From Mayfieldus profundus (GTDB lineage: Bacteria > Actinomycetota > Thermoleophilia > Solirubrobacterales > 70-9): a stretch of 8,905 bases of DNA. The notes beneath the pieces were generated by a model, which saw nothing but the letters and a program-made list of their open reading frames with translations, was not told where the DNA came from and made no database searches. Where the stretch lies: positions 1 through 8,905 of the forward strand of contig JBBPIM010000060.1 in assembly GCA_038040325.1 (NCBI GenBank), in the 5' to 3' direction. Positions 1 through 6,079 of this stretch are shown in pieces (within the stretch, counting starts at the first letter, position 1; each line of letters starts with the position of its first letter). The position numbers and the translations under genes are program-made.

Positions 1-337
1 GCGCCGGCCCCGCGGTCTGCACCAGGGGAACCCCGAGCTCGGCGGCGATGATGAAGGCCAGCGAGGTCTTGCCGAGCCCGGGCGGCCCCGCCAGCAGCAC
101 GTGGTCGAGCGGCTCGCTGCGGCGCTTGGCCGCCTCGATGAAGATCTTCAGCTGCTCGGTGACCTGCTCCTGGTTGACGAAGTCGCCCAGCGTCGCGGGC
201 CGCAGCGAGCGGTCCAGCTCCTCGTCGCCGCCCTCCGCGCGCGCATCGTGGACCCGGACCTCGGCGTCGTCGGAGGGCAGCTCGTCGGCCCCGGGCGTGC
301 GGATCCGCGGGCCCTCGATATCGGGAAACTCGCTCAC
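1..337 (-). CDS. ruvB: RuvB, Holliday junction branch-migration ATPase (N-terminal part, 3' end outside window)
   Basis: Hexameric AAA+ motor that pulls DNA through the RuvA-held Holliday junction during recombinational repair. Only the first 112 codons are inside the window; the gene runs off the left edge. Translation of the minus strand gives the family's opening block, with LRPATLGDFVNQ at about residues 45-56, then FIEAAKRRSEPLDHVLLAGPP and the Walker A motif GPPGLGKT at 84-91. Arginine finger and sensor regions are not visible. The start is a GTG at 337-335, sharing four bases (GTGA) with the ruvA stop, so the two are probably translationally coupled. About 40 mainly acidic residues precede the conserved core, somewhat longer than the usual RuvB leader. 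The family's common FIGQ is FVNQ here. Identification is firm; the rest of the protein cannot be judged. Confidence 0.96.
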   Translation of the reverse strand, partial: MSEFPDIEGPRIRTPGADELPSDDAEVRVHDARAEGGDEELDRSLRPATLGDFVNQEQVTEQLKIFIEAAKRRSEPLDHVLLAGPPGLGKTSLAFIIAAELGVPLVQTAGPA

Positions 338-927
338 GCCGCCTGGGACTCCCCGGCACGGCGCAGCGCGCCGGCAATCAGCTCCTCGGGGTTGTCGCCG
401 TCGGCCTCGCCGAGCAGCTCCTCGGCCTCGCCCGGCGTGTAGCCCAGATTGACCAGCCCGTCGCGGGCCAGCCTGCGTGGGTCTCCACCCTCCTCCGTTC
501 CAGAGACGATCGCCTCCTCCAGCTCGCCGGCGATCTTCTCGCGCAGCTCGACGATGATCCGCTCCGCGGTGCGCTTGCCGATCCCCGGAACGGCCTGAAA
601 GCGCTTCGCGTCGCCCGCGGCGATCGCCCGCAGCAGCTCGCGGGCGGCGCCGCCGGAGAGCACGGCGATCGCCACCTTGGGCCCAACGCCGCTCACCGAG
701 ATCAGCTCCCTGAACAGGTCGCGCTCCTCCTCGGATGCGAAGCCGTAGAGGTGGAGGGCGTCGTCGCGCGCGATCAGCTCGGCATGCAGGAAGGCCTCTC
801 GCCCGGTCGCGGGAACCCCCTTCAGGGTCTCGGCCGAGACCGCGAGCCGGTAACCCACACCGGCGGCATCGATCACGACGTGGTCCGGGCGGCGCACCAG
901 GACCTCGCCGCGGACCGCGGCGATCAT
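334..927 (-). CDS. ruvA: RuvA, Holliday junction DNA-binding subunit
   Basis: RuvA tetramers clamp the four-way junction and load RuvB rings. The 197-residue length fits the family (about 190-205). The N-terminal OB-fold is seen in MIAAVRGEVLVRRPDHVVID and the GVGYRL segment. The central tandem helix-hairpin-helix motifs are visible as SVSGVGPKVAIAVLS (about 78-92) and VPGIGKRTAERIIVELREK (about 113-131), the two GxG turns that grip the DNA backbone. After an acidic flexible linker comes the C-terminal RuvB-contacting domain (about 150-190), with the typical DGLVNLGYTPGEAEELL. The ATG at 927 overlaps the ruvC stop by four bases (ATGA), and the stop overlaps the ruvB GTG, so the gene sits tightly inside a ruvC-ruvA-ruvB operon. 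No truncation or missing motif is apparent. Confidence 0.97.
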   Translation of the reverse strand: MIAAVRGEVLVRRPDHVVIDAAGVGYRLAVSAETLKGVPATGREAFLHAELIARDDALHLYGFASEEERDLFRELISVSGVGPKVAIAVLSGGAARELLRAIAAGDAKRFQAVPGIGKRTAERIIVELREKIAGELEEAIVSGTEEGGDPRRLARDGLVNLGYTPGEAEELLGEADGDNPEELIAGALRRAGESQAA

Positions 928-1469
928 CCGGCGATCTGCTCCGTGTATCCGCCGCTGCCGACGCGCGGGACGCTGCTCACCGCGATCGCCTCGCGCGATG
1001 CGGCACTTCCCGCGTGGCAGATCGCCACCGCGAGAGCGTCGGCGGCGTGGTCCGGGGAGGGCGGCTCGGGCAGGCCGAGCAGGGTCCCGACCATTCTCTG
1101 GACCTGCTTCTTTCCCGCCGCGCCGGATCCGCAGACGGCCATCTTGATCGCCTGCGGCGTGTACGCGAAGCAGCGCACCCCGCGCTGGGCGGCGGCGAGC
1201 ATCGTCACCCCGCAGGCCTGCCCGACCGCCATCGCGGAGCGCACGTTGCGTCCGAAGTAGAGGTCCTCGACCGCGAGCGCCATCGGCTCGTGCCAGTCGA
1301 TCAGCTCGGCGAGTGCCTTGTGGATCCGCTCGAGGCGCCGCTCGAGCGGCAGCTCAGGGGAGGTCTCGATCACCCCTCCATCGAGGGCGACCATATGCGA
1401 GCCCTCTATCCGCACGACGCCAAAGCCGAGGTTGGCCGCGCCGGGGTCAACACCCATGACGACCTTCAT
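924..1469 (-). CDS. ruvC: RuvC, Holliday junction resolvase
   Basis: Dimeric, Mg-dependent endonuclease that cuts Holliday junctions symmetrically and completes the RuvABC pathway. The 181-residue protein has an RNase H-like fold opening with MKVVMGVDPG. The acidic active-site set is complete by position: D8 (GVDPG), E68 (VEDLYFGRN), H141 and D144 (PDHAADALAVA). The block TPQAIKMAVCGSGAAGKKQVQRMV (104-127) is the usual DNA-contacting region. I took the ATG at 1469 because it gives the normal distance to the first catalytic Asp. An ATG at 1457 has a GAAGG just upstream and is a possible alternative, but it would trim the first beta strand. No Shine-Dalgarno sequence precedes 1469. A CAGAAT box lies 8 bases upstream, which could mean a leaderless or near-leaderless message. 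First gene of the ruvC-ruvA-ruvB operon. Confidence 0.96.
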   Translation of the reverse strand: MKVVMGVDPGAANLGFGVVRIEGSHMVALDGGVIETSPELPLERRLERIHKALAELIDWHEPMALAVEDLYFGRNVRSAMAVGQACGVTMLAAAQRGVRCFAYTPQAIKMAVCGSGAAGKKQVQRMVGTLLGLPEPPSPDHAADALAVAICHAGSAASREAIAVSSVPRVGSGGYTEQIAG

Positions 1470-1566
1470 GAGAACTCATTCTGCGACGGGGGTCGGATGC
1501 CTCTTTGGCCGGCCGCGCCAAGCGTGGTTGGTCGAGCCCACGCGGGTTTAACCGCGACGTATGCGT

Positions 1567-1571
1567 GGAAG
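1567..1571 (+). promoter_or_regulatory. Ribosome-binding site of the Ser/Thr kinase gene
   Basis: GGAAG stands 9 bases before the ATG at 1581. It decides the kinase start: the reading frame stays open for some 850 bases upstream, but that extension has no kinase-family sequence and runs antisense to ruvC and ruvA. This is one of few clear ribosome-binding sites in the window. The 111-base gap between ruvC and the kinase must hold promoters for both directions, but I could not assign convincing boxes for the kinase. Confidence 0.6.
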
Positions 1572-1580
1572 AATCACCCC

Positions 1581-3083
1581 ATGGCTCCTTCCGGGGTGTC
1601 CAACACGGCCCTGCTCGCGGGGCGCTACCGCGTGCTGCGTCGCCTCGGCGAGGGAGGCATGGCCAGCGTGCTGCTCGCCACCGACGAATTCCTCGGGCGC
1701 CCGGTCGCGGTCAAGCGCCTGCCGACGGGCAGCCCCGAGGAGGCCCTGGCGCGGTTCCGCCGTGAGGCCCGGCTGGGAGCCTCGCTCAACCACCCCAACA
1801 TCGTCTCGATCTACGACTCGCTGGTCGACGAGGACGCGGTGTTGATCGTGATGGAGTACGTGGAAGGGCGCTCGCTGGAGGAGATGCTCCGCGACGGGCC
1901 CCTCCGCCCGGAGGCGGCGATGCCGATCCTGGCCCAGGTCGCCGAGGCGCTCGACCATGCCCACGAGCAGGGGGTGATCCACCGCGACGTCAAGCCCTCC
2001 AACGTCCTGATCCGGCCCGACGGCGTCGCCAAGCTCGCCGATCTCGGGATCGCGACCGCCACCGACGCAACCGCGATCACCTCGTCCGAATCGGTGATCG
2101 GCACCCTCGCCTACATCGCCCCCGAGCGGCTCGACGGAGAGACGGATCACGCGGCGGCGGACGTGTACGCGCTCGCGGCCCTCGCCTACGAAGCGCTGTC
2201 TGGAGAGCGTGCGCAGCGGGGTGAGACCCCGGCTGAGATCGTCAACCGGGCCGCCACGGGACCGCCCCCCGACCTGCGGCACGACTGGCCCGAGGCGCCG
2301 CTGGAGGCCGCGGCCGCACTGCGGGACGGGCTTTCGCCCGCTCCAGAGCAGCGGCCGAGCACCGCAGGCCAGCTGGCGAGACGCCTCGCGTCCGCGCTCG
2401 GGCAGCCGGCCGCCGACCCGGATCGGGCGCCAGCGGTGACCGAGCGAGTCCCGGCGCCGATCGGCGACTTCGACCGATCCGATGGACCAGCCTTGCGGCG
2501 CGCGGGCTCCAACCGCCGCCGGCTCGCGGCCGCGGCGCTGGCCGGTGCTGCCCTGCTGCTCGGGTTCGTGCTGGCTATCGGACTCGACGGTGGCTCCGAG
2601 CCCGCCAAGCAGACGGGAGCAGCGAAGCCGCGCACGGCCGACAACCGCCCGGCCACGACCACCACGACCACCACCGAGATCTCGACCGTGGAGTCCGCTC
2701 CATCGCCCGGGTCGAGCGGGGGCGTCGAGGCGCCCGGCGCGTCCGGCGCCGCGCTCAACGACCAGGGCTACGCGCTGATCCAGGCCGGCCGCTACGACGA
2801 GGCGATCCCGGTGCTGCAGCGGGCGGTTGAGTCCTTCCCCGAGGGCACCAGCGATGCCAACTACGCGTACGCCCTGTTCAACCTCGGCAACGCGCTGCGC
2901 CTGGCGGGACGGGCAAATGAGGCGATTCCGATCCTCGAGCAGCGCCTGCAGTTCCCCAACCAGAGAGGGACCGTGCAACGCGAGCTGGAGCTGGCCTACG
3001 CTGAGGCGGGGTTGTCAGGTGGCAAGCCCGGCAAGTCGGGCGAAGCCGGCAAGTCGGGCAAGCACGGCGAATCCGACGACTAG
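1581..3083 (+). CDS. Transmembrane Ser/Thr protein kinase (PknB-type) with extracytoplasmic TPR-like region
   Basis: A 500-residue Hanks-type kinase. Kinase domain, about 14-275: glycine loop LGEGGMASV (22-30), ATP-binding lysine K45 in VAVKRL, probable helix-C glutamate E62, catalytic loop HRDVKPSN (134-141), metal-binding DLG (154-156, where DFG is usual), a Ser/Thr-rich activation loop (161-175) and APE (180-182). All catalytic residues are present, so it should be active. A Pro-rich juxtamembrane stretch leads to one membrane helix at about 315-335, preceded by Arg/Lys residues, which puts the kinase inside the cell. Outside are a Thr run (359-365), a Ser/Gly/Pro linker, and two or so TPR-like helical hairpins (391-475) with NxGYxLxxxGRYDEAIxxLxxAV and NLGNALRLAGRxxEAIPILE patterns. 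The tail is Gly/Lys/Ser-rich (479-500). Most PknB relatives carry PASTA or other sensors here, so ligand and substrates are unknown. Its stop lies 12 bases from the converging yebC stop. Confidence 0.93.
   Translation: MAPSGVSNTALLAGRYRVLRRLGEGGMASVLLATDEFLGRPVAVKRLPTGSPEEALARFRREARLGASLNHPNIVSIYDSLVDEDAVLIVMEYVEGRSLEEMLRDGPLRPEAAMPILAQVAEALDHAHEQGVIHRDVKPSNVLIRPDGVAKLADLGIATATDATAITSSESVIGTLAYIAPERLDGETDHAAADVYALAALAYEALSGERAQRGETPAEIVNRAATGPPPDLRHDWPEAPLEAAAALRDGLSPAPEQRPSTAGQLARRLASALGQPAADPDRAPAVTERVPAPIGDFDRSDGPALRRAGSNRRRLAAAALAGAALLLGFVLAIGLDGGSEPAKQTGAAKPRTADNRPATTTTTTTEISTVESAPSPGSSGGVEAPGASGAALNDQGYALIQAGRYDEAIPVLQRAVESFPEGTSDANYAYALFNLGNALRLAGRANEAIPILEQRLQFPNQRGTVQRELELAYAEAGLSGGKPGKSGEAGKSGKHGESDD
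3028..3059 (+). repeat. Short direct repeat coding the kinase C-terminal Gly-Lys-Ser tail
   Basis: The 14-base unit CCGGCAAGTCGGGC occurs twice, at 3028-3041 and 3046-3059, with an 18-base period that stays in frame. A partial third copy (GGCAAGCCCGG) lies just before. The repeat encodes GKSG units of the basic, flexible tail at kinase residues 479-495. An in-frame period suggests the tail grew by slippage and could vary in length between strains. Confidence 0.7.
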
Positions 3084-3095
3084 CCGGTACGCCCC

Positions 3096-3845
3096 CTAGG
3101 CGGCCGCCTTCTCCAAGACCTCCTCGGGAATGTCGAAGTTCGCGTGCACCTCGTTGACGTCGTCGTGCTCCTCCAGCGCGTCGAGCAGGCGAAGCAGGGT
3201 CTTGGCTTCCGACTCTCCGATCTCGACCGTGCTCTTGGGTTCCATCGCCAGGTCGGAAGACTCGATCTCCACGCCGGAGTCCTCCAGCGCGCGGCGAACG
3301 GCGGCCAGGACGGCCGGGGCGCTGATCACCTTGAGGATGTCGCCATCCGCCTGCACGTCGTCGGCGCCGGCGTCGATCGCGGCAATCAAATCGTCCTCGC
3401 CATATCGCTCGCCGTCTACGACGATCACGCCGCGCTTCTCGAAGATCCACGCGACGGAGCCCGGCTCCCCAAGATTGCCTCCGTGCTTGGAGAAGGCATG
3501 CCGGACCTCGGCGCTGGTGCGGTTGCGGTTGTCGGTCAGCGCCTCGACCAGGATCGCCGCCCCGCCGGGCCCGTAGCCTTCGAAGACGACGCGCTCGATC
3601 GCGGCCGCGTCGGCGCCCGCCCCGGTACCGCGGTCGATCGCCCGCTGGATGTTGTCCTTGGGCATCGAGACGTCACGCGCCTTCTGAACCGCGGTCGCAA
3701 GCGCGGGATTGGCGTCGGGATCCCCCCCGCTCTCGCGTGCAGCGACCGTGATTGCCCTGGCGAGCTTGGTGAAGGCCTGGCCGCGCTTGGCGTCGGCGGC
3801 CGCCTTCTTATGCTTGATCGACGACCATTTAGAGTGACCTGACAC
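3096..3845 (-). CDS. yebC: YebC/TACO1-family protein (probable translation factor or transcriptional regulator)
   Basis: A 249-residue member of the YebC/PmpR/TACO1 family. Relatives have been described both as DNA-binding regulators and, for the TACO1-like branch, as factors that relieve ribosome stalling; which applies here cannot be told from sequence. The hallmark N-terminus SGHSKWSSIKHKKAAADAKR is present at residues 2-21, followed by FTKLARAITVAARESG, MPKDNIQRAIDRG (about 60-72) and the EGYGPGG segment, then HAFSKHGGNLGEPGSVAWIFEKRG (about 115-138). The C-terminus LLDALEEHDDVNEVHANFDIP is also typical. The start is a GTG at 3845, fixed by the VSGHSKW alignment. No Shine-Dalgarno precedes it, but TACAAT ends 7 bases upstream. 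The frame is open further upstream, but that part is antisense to the membrane-protein gene. In many actinobacteria yebC directly precedes ruvC; here a plus-strand kinase separates them. Confidence 0.95.
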   Translation of the reverse strand: MSGHSKWSSIKHKKAAADAKRGQAFTKLARAITVAARESGGDPDANPALATAVQKARDVSMPKDNIQRAIDRGTGAGADAAAIERVVFEGYGPGGAAILVEALTDNRNRTSAEVRHAFSKHGGNLGEPGSVAWIFEKRGVIVVDGERYGEDDLIAAIDAGADDVQADGDILKVISAPAVLAAVRRALEDSGVEIESSDLAMEPKSTVEIGESEAKTLLRLLDALEEHDDVNEVHANFDIPEEVLEKAAA

Positions 3846-3852
3846 AGGTTCG

Positions 3853-3858
3853 ATTGTA
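3853..3858 (-). promoter_or_regulatory. Probable -10 box of a leaderless yebC promoter
   Basis: Read on the minus strand the hexamer is TACAAT, one base off TATAAT. Seven bases (CGAACCT) separate it from the GTG start of yebC. That spacing puts the transcription start at or next to the start codon, the known layout of leaderless actinobacterial genes, and fits the lack of a Shine-Dalgarno sequence. No convincing -35 box is seen at 16-18 bases. The box overlaps the A of the ATG of the divergent gene at 3858. Confidence 0.6.
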
Positions 3859-4301
3859 TGGAGGGGACGTCCAGAGACAGCACCCCGCGCCGCGCGGGCC
3901 GCAGTGCGGCCGCGACCTTGGTCGTGGTGGCGATGATCGTCGCCGCACTGTCGATGTGGACGATCATCCCCCTCTCCTGGATCTGGATCGGCTCGAAGAT
4001 CTCCGAGACCCAGGAGCCCTCCGGCGGGCCCTACATGGTGGTGCTGGTGGGGATCGTCACCTCGATCCTGTTCATCTCCTGGCTGCTCGGGCGCCTCAAC
4101 CGGGTCTACGTGCACATCACCGGCACCAACACCGTGGGGCCGATCCGGCCGGCATGGCTGAAGAGCATGCGCGATGAGCGTGCCGTGGCGCGATACCCGA
4201 CGGTGCTGGAGACCGTGATCGTCACCTCGGTGATCCTGGCGATCGTCGCGATGAGCGCCTGGTTCCTGTTCCTGGCCGGCTCGCCGCTGCCAAGCCAATA
4301 A
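3858..4301 (+). CDS. Small three-helix membrane protein, function unknown
   Basis: 147 residues; I do not recognise a family. A basic N-terminal stretch (RRAGR, 11-15) precedes a first hydrophobic segment at about 17-44 that contains WTIIPLSWIWI. A loop with ETQEPSGGP follows, then a second segment at about 59-79 (MVVLVGIVTSILFISWLLG), a polar basic region with NRVYVHITGTNTVGPIRPAW (81-100), and a third segment at about 116-141. Positive charges suggest the N-terminus and the 80-115 loop differ in side if all three segments span the membrane, but I cannot fix the topology. An in-frame TGA at 3840-3842 restricts the start; the ATG at 3858 is the first candidate and keeps the whole first helix. 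It is divergent from yebC across 12 bases, and its stop abuts the heptamer-repeat hairpin. No enzymatic motif is visible. Confidence 0.82.
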   Translation: MEGTSRDSTPRRAGRSAAATLVVVAMIVAALSMWTIIPLSWIWIGSKISETQEPSGGPYMVVLVGIVTSILFISWLLGRLNRVYVHITGTNTVGPIRPAWLKSMRDERAVARYPTVLETVIVTSVILAIVAMSAWFLFLAGSPLPSQ

Positions 4302-4302
4302 C

Positions 4303-4366
4303 TCGCTACTCGCTACTCGCTACTCGATGCTCGGCCGAGGAGCGAGGAGCGAGGAGCGAGGAGCGA
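4303..4366. terminator. Heptamer-repeat hairpin between converging genes, probable bidirectional terminator
   Basis: The 66 bases between the stop of the three-helix protein gene (4301) and the stop of the aminopeptidase gene (4368) form one long inverted repeat centred at 4334/4335. The left arm carries three CTCGCTA heptamers (4302-4322) and a diverged fourth. The right arm carries tandem GAGGAGC-type heptamers (4338-4365). The core is CTCGGCCGAG (4330-4339). Pairing 4303 with 4366 inward gives 5-6 bp helical blocks broken by an A/G mismatch every 7 bases (4308/4361, 4315/4354, 4322/4347), with two more near the core (4327/4342, 4329/4340). Only short T runs flank it, so termination would rely mostly on the stem. 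Its position against both stops supports a role for both transcripts. Confidence 0.75.
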
Positions 4367-4367
4367 T

Positions 4368-5471
4368 TTAAACCACGAACTTGCCGTCCACCTGTAGATC
4401 GTCGCCGTCGACCTTGATGCTCCCGCCCCTCCGAAGGTCGCAGACGAGATCCGTGTGCACGGCGGACTCGTTGACGCCGCCCGACTCGGGGTAGCTGCGC
4501 CCGACCGCCATGTGGACCGTGCCGCCGATCTTCTCGTCGAGCAGCACCTCGCGGGTGCCGCGGTCGATGCCGTAGTTGGTCCCGATCCCCAGCTCGCCGA
4601 GGCGGCGCGCCCCCTCATCGGTGTCGAGCAGTTTGATCAGGTACTCCTCACCGCGCTCGGCGCTCGCATCGACGACCTTGCCGGACTCGAATCGAAGCCG
4701 AACCCCGGAGACCTCGCGCCCGCCGATCACCGCCGGCAGGTGAAAAGTCACCTCCCCCTCGACCGAATCCTCGACCGGGCCGGTGAAGAATTCGCCGTCG
4801 GGCATGTTGTGCTCGCCGTCGCAGGGGATGAACTTGCGGCCGGCGACGCCGAGCTTGATGTCGGTGCCGGGCGCCGTGACATGAACCTCCTCGCGGCCCT
4901 CGATCCACCCTGCCAGCCGGTGGGTCTCGTCGGAGGCGTCCTTCCAGGCGCTGAGCGGATCGCCGCCGTTGGCCAGGCAGGCGTGATAGTAGAAGTCCTC
5001 GTAGTCCTCGAGGCTCATCTCCGCCTCCGCGGCGTAGGCCGCGGTGGGAAACAGCGTGTAGACCCAGCGGAAGGAGCCGTCGGCGCTTCTCTCCATCGCC
5101 CGCGCCATCAGGTCGCCCATTGCCTGCGAGCGGCGCTGCTGGCGCTCCGGCGGCACGCCGGACAGCTCGCGCGGATTGGTGCTGGCGCCGACCGAGATGC
5201 GCACGTCGGCGTTCTCCACCGACCACTCCGAGACCGGGGAGATCCAGTCGAGTTGAGCGTCCGATGCATGCTTGAAGTAGGTCGCCGACTGCCCCTCCAG
5301 CGACATGTTGGGGATCGGGTTAGCTCCGGCCTTCAGCACTTCCTCGTATACGGCAGCAAGCAGCGGCTCGGCGGCGCTCTCGCCATCCACGACAACGGTC
5401 TCGCCTTCGGCCACCTTGGTCGAGTAGCCGACCAGGATCCGGGCCAGGTTGGTGACTCGGGGATCTCTCAC
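4368..5471 (-). CDS. M29-family metallo-aminopeptidase (AmpS/AmpT-like)
   Basis: A 367-residue cytoplasmic aminopeptidase of the M29 (thermophilic aminopeptidase) family, which removes N-terminal residues using two metal ions. The N-terminal domain opens VTNLARILVGYSTKVAEGETVVV and carries the SVGASTNPRELSGVPP segment (94-108). The C-terminal catalytic domain shows the family's metal-ligand set: E227 (MPDGEFFTGP), E293 (RRLGELGIGTN), H320 and Y327 (GTVHMAVGRSYPES), H339 and D341 (VHTDLV). The family's usual length is about 370-410, so this is a compact full-length copy. The GTG start at 5471 overlaps the pdxT stop by four bases (GTGA), with a strong AGGAGG-type ribosome-binding site at 5476-5484. 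The frame is open upstream, but only inside pdxT. It is the last gene of a pdxS-pdxT-aminopeptidase operon and ends at the heptamer hairpin. Substrate preference cannot be read from sequence. Confidence 0.92.
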   Translation of the reverse strand: MRDPRVTNLARILVGYSTKVAEGETVVVDGESAAEPLLAAVYEEVLKAGANPIPNMSLEGQSATYFKHASDAQLDWISPVSEWSVENADVRISVGASTNPRELSGVPPERQQRRSQAMGDLMARAMERSADGSFRWVYTLFPTAAYAAEAEMSLEDYEDFYYHACLANGGDPLSAWKDASDETHRLAGWIEGREEVHVTAPGTDIKLGVAGRKFIPCDGEHNMPDGEFFTGPVEDSVEGEVTFHLPAVIGGREVSGVRLRFESGKVVDASAERGEEYLIKLLDTDEGARRLGELGIGTNYGIDRGTREVLLDEKIGGTVHMAVGRSYPESGGVNESAVHTDLVCDLRRGGSIKVDGDDLQVDGKFVV

Positions 5472-6079
5472 AGCGCCTCCTCCTGCTGCAGGCGTTCTCG
5501 GGCGGTTTGGCACATTGCCATAAACAGCGCATGGACTCGTGCGTCGTCGGTGAGCTCGGGATGGAAGGCCGTGGCGAGCACCGTTTGCTCGCGCACCACA
5601 ACCGGATGGCTCTCCCAGCTCGCCAGCACCTCGACGCCCGGACCGCATCGCTCGATCCAGGGCGCCCGGATGAACACGGCCCGCAGCGGGTCGGGGCCCA
5701 GCCCCTCCACCTGGAGATCCGCCTCGAAGCTCTGCAGCTGGCGCCCGAAGGCGTTGCGTCGCGCGGTCGCGTCGATCAGGCCGAGGTGGCGGTCGTCGCA
5801 GACGATCATCCCGGCACAGGTGCCGAGGATCGGGCGCCCGGCCCGGTGATGGGCGCGCACCCCCTCCTCCAGCCCCGAGGACCGCATCCCCATCGTGATC
5901 GTCGTGCTCTCGCCGCCGGGGATGATCAGCCCGTCGAGGCCGACCAGCTGAACCGGCGTACGCACCTCGCGCGGCTCGGCTCCCAGCTCGCGCAGCATTC
6001 GGGCATGGGCGGAGAAGTCGCCCTGCACGGCGAGGACTCCGACCGCGGTCGGTGGCCCCTCCCCTGCGGCCGGGCTCAC
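5468..6079 (-). CDS. pdxT: PdxT, glutaminase subunit of PLP synthase
   Basis: Class I glutamine amidotransferase that hydrolyses glutamine and channels ammonia to PdxS for making pyridoxal 5'-phosphate (vitamin B6). The 203-residue protein has the family blocks in order: VGVLAVQGDFSAH (13-25), LIIPGGEST (51-59), GTCAGM with nucleophile C88 (86-91), the RNAFGRQ signature (108-114), VFIRAPWI (135-142), and FHPEL with H173 and E175 completing the catalytic triad (172-176). The start is a GTG at 6079 that overlaps the pdxS stop by four bases. About 10 residues precede the conserved VGVLAVQG core, slightly longer than usual, so a later internal start cannot be excluded. Being directly downstream of pdxS and upstream of the aminopeptidase with overlaps on both sides indicates one operon. 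Confidence 0.96.
   Translation of the reverse strand: MSPAAGEGPPTAVGVLAVQGDFSAHARMLRELGAEPREVRTPVQLVGLDGLIIPGGESTTITMGMRSSGLEEGVRAHHRAGRPILGTCAGMIVCDDRHLGLIDATARRNAFGRQLQSFEADLQVEGLGPDPLRAVFIRAPWIERCGPGVEVLASWESHPVVVREQTVLATAFHPELTDDARVHALFMAMCQTARERLQQEEAL
5476..5484 (-). promoter_or_regulatory. Strong ribosome-binding site of the aminopeptidase gene
   Basis: On the minus strand this reads AGGAGGAGG, with 4-7 bases to the GTG at 5471. It lies inside the last codons of pdxT and supports the GTG at 5471, rather than an upstream codon, as the start. It is the best Shine-Dalgarno match in the window, suggesting the aminopeptidase can initiate efficiently by itself despite the overlap with pdxT. 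Confidence 0.75.

Noticed and set aside
735..1580. Upstream in-frame extension of the kinase gene
   Set aside because: The frame is open, but the residues are Arg-rich and antisense to ruvA and ruvC. The kinase domain begins about 14 residues after the ATG at 1581, which has GGAAG in front.
1470..1580. Promoter boxes for the kinase in the ruvC-kinase gap
   Set aside because: TTGGTC near 1529 and TTTAAC near 1547 are the best candidates, but their spacing (13 bases) is too short for a standard promoter, so I do not call them.
1548..2978. A 476-codon minus-strand reading frame opposite the kinase gene
   Set aside because: It mirrors the kinase codons. Its translation is Arg/Gly/Val-rich with no recognisable domain, and the plus strand carries a complete kinase with a ribosome-binding site. 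It is an antisense shadow expected in very GC-rich DNA.
3846..4298. Upstream extension of yebC in the same frame
   Set aside because: It is antisense to the three-helix membrane protein gene and has His/Asp/Arg-rich low-complexity sequence. The YebC family begins at the SGHSKW motif, right after the GTG at 3845.
4302..4366. Heptamer repeats considered as a CRISPR-like array
   Set aside because: The units are 7 bases, contiguous and without spacers, and form a hairpin between stop codons. There are no cas genes nearby.
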